This document shows, piece by piece, positions 22,989-33,671 of a stretch of 64,000 bases of DNA (the first letter of the stretch is position 1; every line of letters starts with the position of its first letter). The translations under genes and the position numbers were made by a program. This DNA comes from Nymphaea colorata (lineage: Eukaryota; Streptophyta; Magnoliopsida; Nymphaeales; Nymphaeaceae). The stretch lies in contig NC_045149.1 in assembly GCF_008831285.2 (NCBI RefSeq), positions 13,480,629 through 13,544,628 on the forward strand, read 5' to 3'. Below the pieces are notes generated by a model that worked only from the letters and a program-made list of their open reading frames with translations, was not told where the DNA came from and made no database searches.

Positions 22989-23162
22989 GACCCAGACAGA
23001 TCACTGAAAGCATGGCAAGAAGGAAAGAAACATATTAAGCATTGTGTAGCCTGTGGATACACAATAGAGAAGGTGGATAGATGTAATCATGTGGAATGTA
23101 AATGTGGAAATCACATCTCTTGCGTTTGTTTGGAAGGACTCGCTACCAGTGATGATTTCTAG
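22989..23162 (+). pseudogene. RBR E3 ubiquitin ligase Rcat (RING2) fragment, right arm of hairpin A
   Basis: A 57-codon open block ends with a TAG. It reads DPDRSLKAWQEGKKHIKH, then CVACGYTIEKVDRCNHVECK, then CGNHISCVCLEG. Spacing C-x2-C-x9-C-x4-C-x-C fits the Rcat/RING2 zinc domain of RBR ligases, which accepts ubiquitin on a cysteine before passing it to the target. The wording TIEKVDxCNHVECKCG and LxxxATSDD resembles the C-terminal tail of plant DEAH11/DEAH12-type helicase-RBR proteins; that parent is an inference. A cysteine normally found before W-V-C is serine here. There is no start codon context and no RING1, so it is a dead fragment. Confidence 0.7.
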
Positions 23163-23184
23163 GCACACTTGAGATCTGCACATC

Positions 23185-23940
23185 CTGCAAGATGATGTTT
23201 ATGCATGTATATAATATGATCAAGTTTATTATGTATAAAATGTTTGCTTCCTTCTTCCTTCATATGGTTGCATACTATTCGCACGTTACCTTTCCTATGT
23301 TGTCCAATTTTATACTTGTCGCTAATGATCTTGTGGTTCATTAGCCTAGTGTATTGGGGTGAAAGTGAATGTTTGAATTATGAGTAGAAAGTATTGTTTA
23401 GGATAAGGCAATTTGGGGATTGCTCCACAAGAACCCTTTTTTTGTTGCATATAAAGTCTTGCTAGGACAGGTCAATTTAGGGGTTACCACACATTTTTCC
23501 TTTAGTTACATGCTATTTTGCATGTTGTTCTTGGTTTTTGACATTATTTTTATGGATAATATATAATTGACATTGTTCATCCTTAAACTTATGCTTCTAT
23601 GCCTCGGTTGGCTTCACCTTGCTTCATAGGTTTCACTTTGGCTGATCGAATCTAACAACCTTGCTGTGCTGCACTTGGATATGTTGCTGTCTCATCAAAT
23701 TTCTTAGTTGCAACCTACATGGAATGAATTTTAGCTCCCTGCAATTTGCATAAAGCAGAAGAAGATATATATTGTCACATGTAGCTCAATGAAACATTAG
23801 CTAATGAAGTACCATTAGGCCATTCAGAATGAATTTATTTACAGTACAAAATCCTCCATGTACAGCCACTTAGTTTGCTACTCTTAGCAACTTAGGGAAG
23901 TACGTAATACAGAGTTTACCAGCTGATAGAGAATCCTATA
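23185..23940 (+). repeat. Tail of the hairpin A tandem unit
   Basis: This stretch (GATGTTTATGCATGTATATA onward) matches 24470-25240 along its length, ending with GCTACTCTTAGCAACTTAGG and GCTACTCTTAGCAATTTGGG respectively. Together with the hairpins this defines a tandem unit of about 1.29 kb present twice (22647-23940 and 23941-25240). No further gene fragment is seen. Confidence 0.75.
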
Positions 23941-24460
23941 GATATACAGATCTCAAGTGTGCATAGCAATCATCAGTGACAGAGAATCTTTCCAAAAAAA
24001 CCTAAGAAATGTGATTTCCGCTTTTACATTCCACATGATTCCAGCTGTCCACCTTCTCTATTGTGTATCCAAAGGCAAAACAGTTCTTCATATGTTACTT
24101 TTCCAAACCACCATTAATTCTTTCAGTTATCTATCTATCTGGGTCCTGCTTGGACTCATGGTATTGCTCACATGTCATGAAAATCTGAGGTTCTATGCAG
24201 CATTTGGTGCATGTCTCCGCTGAACACGTTCGGCATATAATCTCATCCTTTCATGACATGTGAGCAATGCAAGGAGTCTAAAGAGGACCCAGATAGATCA
24301 CTGAGAGCATGGCAGGGAGATAGCCTGTGGATACACAAGAAAGATGATGGACAGATGTAATCATGTGTAACGTAAATGTGGAAATCACATCTCTTGGGTT
24401 TGTCTGGAAGGATTGATCACTACCAGTGATGATTGCTATGCATACTTGAGATCTATACAT
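23941..24460. repeat. Foldback 3 (hairpin B) made of RBR E3 ligase fragments
   Basis: Arms at about 23941-24203 and 24229-24460 are inverted copies with a loop of about 25 bases, bordered by GAGGTTCTATGCAGCAT and CGGCATATAATCTC. It is the tandem copy of hairpin A. The left arm (minus sense) reads HMKNCFAFGYTIEKVDSWNH, VECKSGNH, stop, VFLERFSVTDDCYAHLRS. The right arm (plus sense) reads SKEDPDRSLRAWQG and then, after a small deletion, keeps the CNH block and an S-W-V-C-L version of the C-terminal cysteine pair. Both arms are frameshifted or stopped. Confidence 0.8.
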
Positions 24461-25240
24461 TCAGCAAGTTGATGTTTATGCATGTATATATTATGTATAG
24501 CTCAATATGTATAAAATATTTTTTTCTTTCTTCCTCCATATGGTTTCAAAGTATTTGCATGTTACATTTCCTACGTTGTTTAGTTTATACTTGTCATGAA
24601 TGATCACCTGATTCCTTTGGCTAATGCTTTGTGGTGAATGCGGATGTTCAAATTATGCATAGAAACTGTTTAGCATAAGATAGTTTGGGGAGTTACCTTG
24701 AGGGGCTACTGCACAGTTTTTCTTTAGTTACATGCTATTTTGTTTGTTGTTTTTGTTTTTTGTCATTATTTTTATGAATATTATATACTCAGCAATTTTT
24801 ATACTGAAATTTATGCATCCTAACACTTATGCTTCTATGCATTATCTGGCTTCACCTTGCTTCATAGGCTTAGCATCCTTGCTACGCCTCATTGCATTTA
24901 ACAACCTCGCCTCTACTGCACTTCCATACCCACAAGCTTCCCCTGCCCAACACAATGCATTAATTTAAACAAGTAGGTTATACTATATCATAGATAGACT
25001 TGGATATGTTGTTATCTCATCAATTTTCTCAGTACTAATTACATGGAATGATCTGCAATTTCCTTAGAAGACATATATTGTCAGATGTAGTTCCCTCAAA
25101 CATTAGCTAATGAAGTACCATGAAGCCACTCATAACGACTTTAATTACATACCAAATCATCAATGTACAGCCCCTTTGCTACTCTTAGCAATTTGGGGAA
25201 GCAAGTAATACTAGTTGATCAATATAGTTACCATCATTTC
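24461..25240 (+). repeat. Tail of the hairpin B tandem unit
   Basis: Counterpart of 23185-23940. The last part (25100-25215, with ATGAAGTACCATGAAGCCAC) is also found at the join between Y and X elsewhere (38900-39000, 59520-59640), linking the hairpin cluster to the X/Y array. Confidence 0.7.
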
Positions 25241-27359
25241 CTGCACATTAGGACTTTCATACCATGTCTCTCTGTTTGGCACCTGACCTGCATGAGATGA
25301 TCTTTTGAGCCTAGTAGCAAAGACCAGATATGAGATGTAGCAAAGGGACAAAAGGAAGATACAAGGGGTGTAAACTAGAAGGTTGGGCAGGCAGCTGTGT
25401 AGAAGGCATGTCGTCTAGCCTATTTAATTTCCATGGGTTCTACTCTTCAGGACCGTAAAAGGTAAGATCACAACATTCAAGTTGAAGGGTGTACCACACC
25501 CCACTCAGGTCCCGATGCAGTCCAGATCCTGGAGGTAAGGGGAAGGAGTCTTCGGATCTTCTTTGGGTGATAGATCCTTATCTACCAAGTGTTATATCAA
25601 CAATGACAAGTTGTTTGTAGATTACCAGTGATTGGGGGAGGAGGCAGGGGGATAGAGTAATTTGTACACATACAGTAGGAAGAAGGTCATGTCGATCTAT
25701 ATAGACAAAGTTGAGACACTACACGCTGCAAGTCCCGTGAACCAATGTGGATATTGGTGTTATTGGAAACAAAGTTTGCATTGTCAAATAATTTTATGAC
25801 GAGTGATGAGTGGCCAACTCGCTGGATTATATTTATGGCGCTATCAGATGCTAAATAAATTACTTCTTATATGGTTATATTTTAACATAAATGCATATAA
25901 AAGTATTTTCCTAATTTTTTTTCCTAGTAATCTTTAGTTTCCCTGCTTATATTTCACCTAGTTAATTGGAGATATCGTCTTTGATTTTCCAACAGAGTTT
26001 GAATGAGAACAGGAGAGCTTATTGGTGTAGAGGAGAGAAAGTTTGATCATTTCCTTTCCCTTTCAATTTTAAAATTATATGGTTCTAACTTCCAAATTAA
26101 TTTTTAGAATTTTATTTTATATTCCATCTTATTTTCTATTTTCTATAGCAGCATTTCTATTCTTTCACGAACCCATACAAGTAGCCTGGGAGTGTTTGGT
26201 AATAGTGTTTGTTCTTCAAAAATGAGTACGTTCACGAAACACTGCATTCCAAGGAAGAGAACTTCATGCTATCGACATCCCATAAGGGCATCTTTTTTAT
26301 TACCCCATAAGCTAGAGGCGGCATTAGTTTATAGTGAATAAATTATTCTGGAGAGGATTCATCTGACTAAAAATCCACAAAGAAGCTTCTTGAAGCTGAA
26401 TAACCCATCCAAGAATTTCTTTAGTTCTAACCATAATGTCAATAGAGTGAATGAATCATCTGTTTCTTTAAATTTCTGTTTCGATACAAAAAACCTGGCT
26501 GCAATACATCATGTTTGCAATCGATAGACATCTTTCATTGTTCCAACCATGAAATAGACAAAATAAATCACAAAACTAAATTATGTTCCTATTGTATGCA
26601 TTTATAGAACCGACCACCTTCTTTTATGTGTAGTCATAAAAGGAGAGAAGTCATCACAACTACTTTTTCATGTGTTCAACAACATATAGTAGGAAAGATA
26701 TCACAACTTTCACCTGGGGGACTAGCAATCCCAACTATCAAACACACTCTAAAATAAAAAAGCTAACCTAGGTTGGTTGGTAATCCTATCAGAATTGGCC
26801 TGAGCCAATTCATTCAAATCGAATGAGTGGCTTAACCAAACCAATTTGATTCCATGGCTGATTCAGGAGTGCCATGTGTCACGTTTCAACCAGTTTTCAC
26901 CTATATAGTATTTTTTCACATAAAATTCCATTTATTTTTTAATACTTTGGCTGATTTGCAACCAAATTATTCCCTTGAACGACAAATCGGAGCAGCCTCA
27001 CCAATTTGATTCCTGAACCAATTTTTACTACATTAGTTTAATGAAAGAATGCCTTGAAGACACTCTCCATCATGTTTTAGTTAGTAGTTCCAATCGAGAA
27101 AGGATGTTGCCTCCACTATTCTGACAATTCCCTGAGAACAACTTAACTGTTAAGAATCAAGTACTTAATCTTTATAATTGTATGAGGTTTTCAGAAGGAC
27201 TAGCTAAAGAGATCTGAATCTCATGGCTGAAAATTAAATAAGCAATTATAAAAATACCTTTTATTCTATGAGTAGTAAAAAAAGAAAAATTAGAGTTGTT
27301 GATATTTAAATATTAAAATCCTTTTTATACATTAAGGGGGGATTTTTAAAATTGTTTCT

Positions 27360-28340
27360 CTTGGTTAAGTCAAGAAGGGAGCCGTATGCTCGAGATCGCC
27401 AAACTTTCATACAGCTTTTGAGCAGAGGAAATTTTTGGGTCGTTAATGATCCTAATAACACTGCAACTTGGTCTAATAACAAATGGGGCATAAAAAAAAA
27501 AGTATATTGCAGGGTAGACTATGCCTTAGTTAACACTAGTGCTGTACAAAAAGCCATGCCAACTCGAGCTGAACTCAAACTCGGTCGGCTATGCTTCACT
27601 CATTTGAGTGAATCAAACTTGAACTTAACTGAGTGCTCGAGCTTAACTGAGTAATTAAGCTTATAACCTAGTCGAGTTCAAGTACATGAACTCAACTTGA
27701 TTAAATTCGAGTAAGCTTATTTAATGTAACTTTTTTTTGGTAATTTCTAAATTGCAAACCAAAGAAAGAGATCAAGTCAAATGAGAAGTTAGTGAATGAG
27801 CTTAAATTAGTCAAGCTTGAGTTGGCACTCTGTCTATTTAGCTGAGCTCGAACTGGCACTCAGTCTATTGAGTTGAGCTCGAGCTGACCTTGTATAGCTC
27901 GACACAAGCTCAAGGCCGAGCTTGAGCTGAGCAAGATATGAGTTGAGTCGAGTCAAGCTGACCGAGCTTGAGCTCGACATGGCATGTGTGCAGCTCTAGT
28001 TAGCACTGCTTGTTGGCATGTGGAGAACATTATTTTCATGCCTAAGGTTATGTGCAGATCAGTTTTGGACCATAGTGCTCTGGTACCAGCTCAGTATCTC
28101 AAATGGCAGGTGATGAGAGGAAAAGGCCTCTTCAAGTTTTTCTCATGCTAGGCTGAACGGCTAAAATGTGTAGCTTTGTGAAGGATTGTTGGATGATGGT
28201 AGTGAGAGGTTGTGTTATGCTTAAATTGATTAGAAAGCTTGAAATTACCTGATGATAGCATGCAATATTTTACAATGAATGATGTTTTGGGGTTGCTGGT
28301 CAGAGAGTGGAGGGAATAAAAAGACAGATTCTAAGTGTCA
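27360..28340 (+). pseudogene. LINE fragment interrupted by a hAT MITE
   Basis: Reading in parts: SRREPYARDRQTFIQLLSRG, then DPNNTATWSNNKWGI, then RVDYALVNT, the MITE, then CWHVENIIFMPKVMCRSVLD and HSALVPAQYLKWQVMRGKGL. T-W-S-N, R-V-D-Y-A and the D-H-S-A-L stretch correspond to the end of the L1 endonuclease (compare LDRIFLSPE and SDHAPLL in the LINE at 33672-34433). The reverse transcriptase is not visible; a further block to about 28340 is only loosely LINE-like. Confidence 0.7.
27537..27998. mobile_element. hAT MITE with 8-bp target duplication
   Basis: The ends TAGTGCTGTACAAAAAGCCA and, from the other strand, TAGAGCTGCACACATGCCAT form imperfect inverted repeats. Flanks are GTTAACAC (27529-27536) and GTTAGCAC (27999-28006), an 8-base duplication with one change, as expected for hAT. 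The body is filled with GAGCTCGAG-like repeats, the same subterminal motif as in the two larger hAT elements at 41191 and 48822. No transposase is encoded. Confidence 0.85.
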
Positions 28341-28662
28341 AAAAAGGTGAGAGTATGTGTAGCCTGTTTCATGATCATGACATTGCAAAAAAACCGTTTT
28401 TTTACCGATGCGAGGAGAGACCAACGTCAGTAACAGTTGAACATATACTGACACAAAGTATAAGATGTCAGATGTCATTGATATATACAGGGGTCGAACT
28501 ATAGTTTCAAAACATTAACAAAGGCTAGGAATTTTTCGTTGCAGGGGTTTTGAAACTTTAACAGGGGTCGAAATATAATTTTGAAAATTTTCATATAGGA
28601 CAAACTAAAATTTTTAAATTTTACAAGTAAAAGTTTTGTTTTCTAAAAATCCTTCTTTTGTT

Positions 28663-28683
28663 GGGGGGGGGGGGGGGGGGGGG
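28663..28683 (+). repeat. Run of 21 G followed by GT-rich purine tract
   Basis: An uninterrupted G21 tract is followed by GGAGCGGTGGTGGGGTTGTG. It could form a G-quadruplex in single-stranded DNA. Long G runs are also prone to length error in sequencing. Confidence 0.9.
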
Positions 28684-28982
28684 TGGAGCGGTGGTGGGGT
28701 TGTGGTGGATGGTTGGGGAAAAAACGTGTTTGTCAGTGAGCCCAAATGGTCATTGAGGAAAGAGAAAACTAGTGCAAGATCGCTTTGGAGAGGGTGACCA
28801 CAGAAAATGCGGCTTATGCAATGTCAGCTCGTTGATGAATGTGTTATTGGCTTTGGTCTTAAGAGTAGTATTTTGTATTATGGAACATTTGAGTTATAAA
28901 TGATTTTATTTTATTTGTGTACCACGAGCTATTTTTTTCCCAAAAGTGTTCTTTATTTGGGGGATCCAATGTTCTCAATGTG

Positions 28983-29350
28983 CCATAGTCACAGAAAATG
29001 TGTGTTTTTTGGAAAAACGTAAAAAGATGTGATAAATAAGTGGCCGTTTAAAACTTAAAAAAACGCATTTTTTGGAAAAAATGTTAAAATCGAAAAAAAA
29101 CATGTTTTTAACACATTCTTTTCTGGTTTTTTCATTTTTTTCAGTTTTTTTAATGCCAAACAAATTTTTACTTTCATTTTTTATTTGTTGCAAATATAAT
29201 TATCTTTTGATGTTTGTATTATTAGTTTCTCACTTATTTGATTCTTTTCCTATTTTTAGTTGTTTAAAATTTTTAAAAATTTACCTATTTTTCCGTTTTT
29301 TTCAAGCTCGCCATACCATACCCGAGACAAGACATTATTTGTGACTATGT
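28983..29350. mobile_element. AT-rich MITE, copy 3
   Basis: It starts CCATAGTCACAGAAAATG and ends ACATTATTTGTGACTATG, with the same body as 1794-2196, which is its segmental-duplication partner. Confidence 0.65.
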
Positions 29351-29489
29351 GTAGAACATAAGGCTTTGATTTTCTCTGTTGTTCTTCATAAGTACTATAC
29401 AATGGTTGAAGCTAATAAGTTTGGGAGTCTGGCGATTTTAGTCTTTGAGTATAGAACATGAAGGTTGAGTGAATTTGATTTTACACAAA

Positions 29490-30130
29490 AAAGACTAGCA
29501 TGTGCATCGTTTATCCTTTTCTTTTTTTGTTGGGGTAGGTGATTCTGGTAACTGTTAGTTAACCCCCACTTGTTGATGAGACATGCCTTTTATTTGACAG
29601 ATCTCCGTTTATAAATACATGTGCAAAGTTTCTCATTTCTCTTTTGAGAATAACTTTTTAACTTGATGGTATTATATTGTCGAGTTACTTCTTTTTTTTA
29701 TGCTTTGAGGTCTTGCATGCCCTTGTCCCACACAGTTCGTTCACATCCTTATAATTGAAAGGCCATTATAATTGGAATTGCAAATGCATAAGCAACAGCT
29801 CTGATAATATTTACCAATATGTAGAAACTTCTTTTTGAGCAACTGTTTGTTGAGTATTATGACTTTGAGGAATCTTGAAGGGTTCATTAGTAGTCTTACC
29901 GCAGGTTGTTTCAGAGCACTTCTGATATTCTCCATATGGAAGCATTGCTCATATCACCTTCAAGTTGTGGACACATAATTGAGTACATCAGGTTCAGTCA
30001 AACACTCAGGAGAAGAGAGGATGACCATTAGAATGAAGTTTTGGTCGAGGTTGCTGTGCACTCAGCAACACTGCAAAAGCATGTGGTGCTTATAAGTTCT
30101 TGCCAAGGGAATAATATTTTGAATCAGAAA
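29490..30130. other. Unassigned intergenic stretch
   Basis: No gene or repeat is recognised here. Confidence 0.45.
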
Positions 30131-30640
30131 TATGCAATCAAAAGTGTATGTATACTTTGATCACAGTACAAATGGAAGTGAAAACCAGGCAATGGTCTTC
30201 GAGATTTTTGACGCTGTTGAGGAAAGATGTGCCTTGTGATTCTCTCTCTATTCAAGACAGGCACTCTGCTTGGTCCATCTGCACAATAAGAGCTCTAAAA
30301 TGTTTTTTCAGTAGCATTAACAATTACCATTTGACCAATTACACATGCAAATTGGTCATTTTGCAACAACAATCTACATGAAAATAGTTATGATGAGAAA
30401 CTGAATGTGAACAACTGTTAGGAGAATCAGCCATTTGTTGTTTTCTCATCATCTATTCTGCCTTTACTCCTTGTAAACTAGAAGCTTCCAAAGATGCACG
30501 TGGAAGGAAGAAGATAATGAAACTGGGGACCCAATTTGAGAGTGAGCCAGTCAGTCCAGTCCAGGACGTTCCCACACTAGATCCACAATGAGGGAGTTCT
30601 TCATATCAAAAATGCCCAAGAAGAGTTGACGATAGAATTG
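30130..30640 (+). repeat. Isolated fragment of unit Y
   Basis: The stretch matches about 13000-13475 of Y1 and 54830-55310 of Y2: GATTCTCTCTCTATTCAAGA, AGAATCAGCCATTTGTTGTT, TACTCCTTGTAAACTAGAAG and AAAATGCCCAAGAAGAGTTG occur in the same order. It shows that parts of Y were copied outside the main array. Confidence 0.7.
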
Positions 30641-30930
30641 GAAGTGATTCACCTATTACACACGCAACGTTGATTTATGCTGCCCAAGGAGCGAGGGGCG
30701 ACCGAACAGAGAGTGAGAGAAAGAGAGATGGCAGCGGCATGATGGTAGCATAGGGTCTGAAATTCACTTCTGTTTTCTTTTCTTTTCTCTTTGGAGCTGA
30801 ATTATTGAGAGGGATGATTCTTTCATGCTGGCAGAGAGAGGAAAGAGTCAAAAGTGCCTACAGGCACCTCTCACCCTCTCTACTTCCACTAATTGAGTAT
30901 GAGAGGGCTGCTGAAATTGGTAACGGGTGG
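30640..30930. other. Unassigned stretch rich in GA
   Basis: A purine-rich stretch with AGAGAGTGAGAGAAAGAGAG. Nothing coding is recognised. Confidence 0.4.
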
Positions 30931-30933
30931 ATT

Positions 30934-31239
30934 CTAGATGAAGGTTGCAGGCAGTGGGATCTGAGATGCTATAGCTCTTGTGTCAGATATGAGAAGGAGC
31001 AGGCCCATTAGGACCATGGAGACGGCTATGCTGCTCATGGCCGCCATCTCCTTCACATAGCTGGAGAGCTCCGGCTCGGGTTGGTCCGCGGAGCCTCGTT
31101 CCAGGTGGGCGACGTCCTTGTGGACAGAGTTCTTGGGGACCATGAGCTCGCCTAAGGACTCATCTTGGTCCTTCAGGTCGGTCGCCTGCTCTGATTCGTC
31201 GTCCAGTTTTAGGAGGCAGCCGGTTTGAAATGTACACAT
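30934..31239 (-). CDS. Exon-like reading frame with a C-terminal membrane segment
   Basis: The minus-strand frame reads LDDESEQATDLKDQDESLGE, then LMVPKNSVHKDVAHLERGSA, and a hydrophobic run AAMSSIAVSMVLMGLLLLIS near the C-terminus. The first 60 residues are acidic and well balanced, with codon use unlike the AT-rich surroundings, and the hydrophobic run fits one membrane-spanning helix. This looks like the last exon of a real plant gene, perhaps a tail-anchored or single-pass protein. I do not recognise the family. The upstream part would lie to the right, where the LINE (31240 onward) now stands, so the gene is broken, or the LINE lies in its intron. Its 3' end is shared with a scrap at 7150-7225. 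Confidence 0.45.
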   Translation of the reverse strand: MCTFQTGCLLKLDDESEQATDLKDQDESLGELMVPKNSVHKDVAHLERGSADQPEPELSSYVKEMAAMSSIAVSMVLMGLLLLISDTRAIASQIPLPATFI

Positions 31240-31452
31240 TGTGAAGGGTTTTTAATGACGATGGAGAGAGAGAGAGAGAGAGAGAGAGGATAAAATGGAA
31301 ATATATAACAAAATTTGGGGACAAGAGGTCCCCTAAATACAAAAACAATCCGCAAAAAAAAAACATACCACAAAAAACACAAGCACGAAGAACAAATATA
31401 CAATACAATGCACAGAAAAATAGGAGAGAAGAGGAAAGACGAAGCGGCACAG

Positions 31453-31950
31453 TCACCCAACCACAGTCAGGCGGCGGCGCTTTAATCGAATGGCGAACTG
31501 GATATCCCCTTGCACAAGACGAGCCACAGAATCTGGTGAAGAGAAGGTGCCCCTGAAGACCCTGTTGTTGCGCTCCACCCAAATGCGCCACCAAGTTGAA
31601 ATGAGCCACGGCCTCCAGACATGACCCCAGGAAGCAGTCAGGTGGGGGGAAGGACAAAAGAGGAAGAAAAGACAAATGGATGGTGGGTTTGGAAGATTAC
31701 TAACAAGGGAAGGCCAAGTAGAAGCAAGGACACTAGAGAAAAAAGGGCAAGAAGTAAAAAGGTGGACTCGAGACTCAGTCGCAACAAGACATAGGGGACA
31801 CTGTTTAGCCAAATTGATGCCAAGGCGCTGTAGGTGATCAAAAGTGTTGATATAGCCAGTCAGAAGAAGCCAAACAAAAGCAATGGCACGAGGAGATGGG
31901 CTAGGAGACCAAAGAGACCGGGGGGGGGAGTGACGCAACAGAAGGACCAA
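31453..31950 (-). pseudogene. LINE ORF2 C-terminal part with zf-RVT domain
   Basis: The frame has FVWLLLTGYINTFDHLQRLG, CPLCLVATESRVHLFTSCPF and WWRIWVERNNRVFRG. The C-P-L-C ... H-L-F-x-x-C pattern is the zinc-binding domain found after the reverse transcriptase in plant LINE ORF2 proteins, and WxxWxxRNxRxF is its typical end. It ends at a natural stop. One frameshift near 31901-31950 separates it from the preceding part (32383-31901, with FVWDGDRPLDCLAHWDVVAF). Confidence 0.85.
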
Positions 31951-32382
31951 AGGAGTTCAAGTAGCAAGAAGAAAAAGTGAACTCATGGGTAGGTGAAAGG
32001 GGCCAGGATGGGGACATGGACGATGAGAGGTTGACAAGGCGGAAGAAAAGAGGAAGGACAGAAAGCATGTCGGACCAAAAGTGAGAGGGGGAGGTGTGAG
32101 ATATAGAACTATGCCAGATGCTAGGGGAAGGCAGGTCGAATTTTGAACTAATGAATTGGGTGATGGGAGAATGTTCAGTTGCTAACCGCCACCACCAAGA
32201 ACACAGGGAAGACTCGCAAGCCCGACTAAGGTTGGTAACCCCAGTACCCCCAAGAAGACGCGGAAAGGCAACCACATCCCAGTGCGCAAGGCAATCTAAA
32301 GGTCGATCACCATCCCAAACAAACTTACGAATAAGCTTATAAAACCTACGCAAAACAGCCACAGGAGGCCGAAAGACGGACA

Positions 32383-33430
32383 AAGCATAGAGAGGGACCG
32401 ACGCAAGGCAGTTCTTAGCTAGAGTAATCCTACCTGGGAGAGAAAGCAGCTTTCCCTACCAACACTGAAGGCGATCCGTAAGCTTCCACTCCACTCCATC
32501 CCAAAAAGAGGGAGCAGGAGGCGACAACATAATCTGAAGCCGCAAATAGTCCATGGGCAGGCTAGTAGCCTTACACCCAAAGCAAGCTTCTGCGAGAAGT
32601 ACCATGGCTGGATCCGCGTGAATGAAGAAGAGGTGACACTTGGCGGAATTGATAGAAAGACCCGAGATGAGCTCAAAGACCCAAAGGATGAACCACGTTC
32701 TCACAATCTGCTGGCAGGAAGCACTGCCGAATAGGAGAAAATCATCAGCATACTGAAGGGTGGAGAAGGACGGTAAGTGGGGGAGTGAGGAAGCCAACGA
32801 CCGTTGCGTGATGGAAAAGCGCAGAAAAGCTCTCAGCAACCAAGTTGGAAAGCAAGGGCGATAACGGGCAACCTTGACGGAGGCCACGCTCGAGACAGAA
32901 GAAATCGCCACACTTCTCATTGAAGGAGACCGCAAGCTGGGCCCCAGTGACAAGCGACATGATCCACTGCTTAAACGAAGGACCAAATGCAAGACGGGTG
33001 AGGAGGTCAGAAAGGAACTCCCAACTAACCGAGTCAAAAGCCTTAGAGATGTCCAACTTAAGGATGAATGAAGGTAGCCATAGACGGTAAAAGGAGTGAA
33101 CAACCTCATTGGCTAGGACAACTGCGTCCTGCAGACGCCGACCCTTGACGAAAGCAATCTGGAAGAGGTTAATGACTGAAGACATGACAGGCGCAAGCCG
33201 CAAAGAGAGCAACTTAGCAATAATCTTGTAAAGCGTGCCTAGGATGGAGATTGGGCGAAAGTGGGTGACGTCCGTAGGGTTAGGGCGCTTTGGCACCAGG
33301 ACGCAGGTAGTTTGATTGAATTCCTTTAGGAAAACAGAATTGGAGGCGAACTCATCACAAAACGCAAACACATCCGCGCTACAAACCTCCCAAAAAGTAT
33401 GAAAAAATTCAACTGGGAAACCATCAATGC
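32383..33430 (-). pseudogene. LINE ORF2 reverse transcriptase region
   Basis: The first block (33371-32745) has TTCVLVPKRPNP, HFRPISILGTLYKIIAK, FVKGRRLQDAVVLANEVVHS, LKLDISKAFDSVSWEFL and GLRQGCPLSPLLSNL, the conserved parts of the L1-class fingers and palm. The catalytic pair YADDFLLFG follows in another frame (33109-32456), so one frameshift lies near 32830-32770. After it come SGLSINSAKCHLFF and PMDYLRLQIML. The enzyme would copy LINE RNA at a nicked target. With the frameshift it cannot be made in one piece. Confidence 0.9.
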
Positions 33431-33671
33431 CGGGCGCCTTACCAGAGCCAAGGGCTCAGACCACGTTCTTGATATCTTGGTGTTGGAAAGACCGCTCAGA
33501 GGCCTGAAGGGACATGATCTCCTCATCCCAATCAGCCACTTCCAAAAATTTGCTGCTCTAGAAAATGCGCTTCCAAGTGAGTGCCTCCCTCCTGATGGAG
33601 TGCAACTTCCATGAGAGCTTGAAAGCAGCCCACCTACCATTGACTGCACGAGTCCACCAATTAGGGACGGT

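Larger units (their letters stand above)
22647..23184. repeat. Foldback 2 (hairpin A) made of RBR E3 ligase fragments
   Basis: Arms at 22647-22902 (minus sense) and 22933-23184 (plus sense) are inverted copies, separated by about 30 bases; the loop is bordered by GAGATTCTATGTGG and CCATATAGAATCTC. Both arms encode a scrap of the same domain, so this is an inverted duplication of a gene fragment and not a simple MITE. A transcript across it would fold into a stem of about 250 base pairs. It is repeated 1.29 kb downstream as hairpin B. Confidence 0.85.
25250..29490 (+). repeat. Segmental duplication S1 copy b, with its X-like left part
   Basis: 25250-26200 resembles X units (for example GGGATAGAGTAATTTGTACA near 25650 against GGGATAGGTTAATTTGTACA near 8010). 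26200-29490 is the full-length partner of 1-2370. It carries a LINE scrap (27360-28340), a hAT MITE inside that scrap (27537-27998), the recurrent GTCGAACTATAG element at 28488, a G tract and an AT-rich MITE (28983-29350). Gene content other than the transposon relics is not recognised. Confidence 0.75.
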
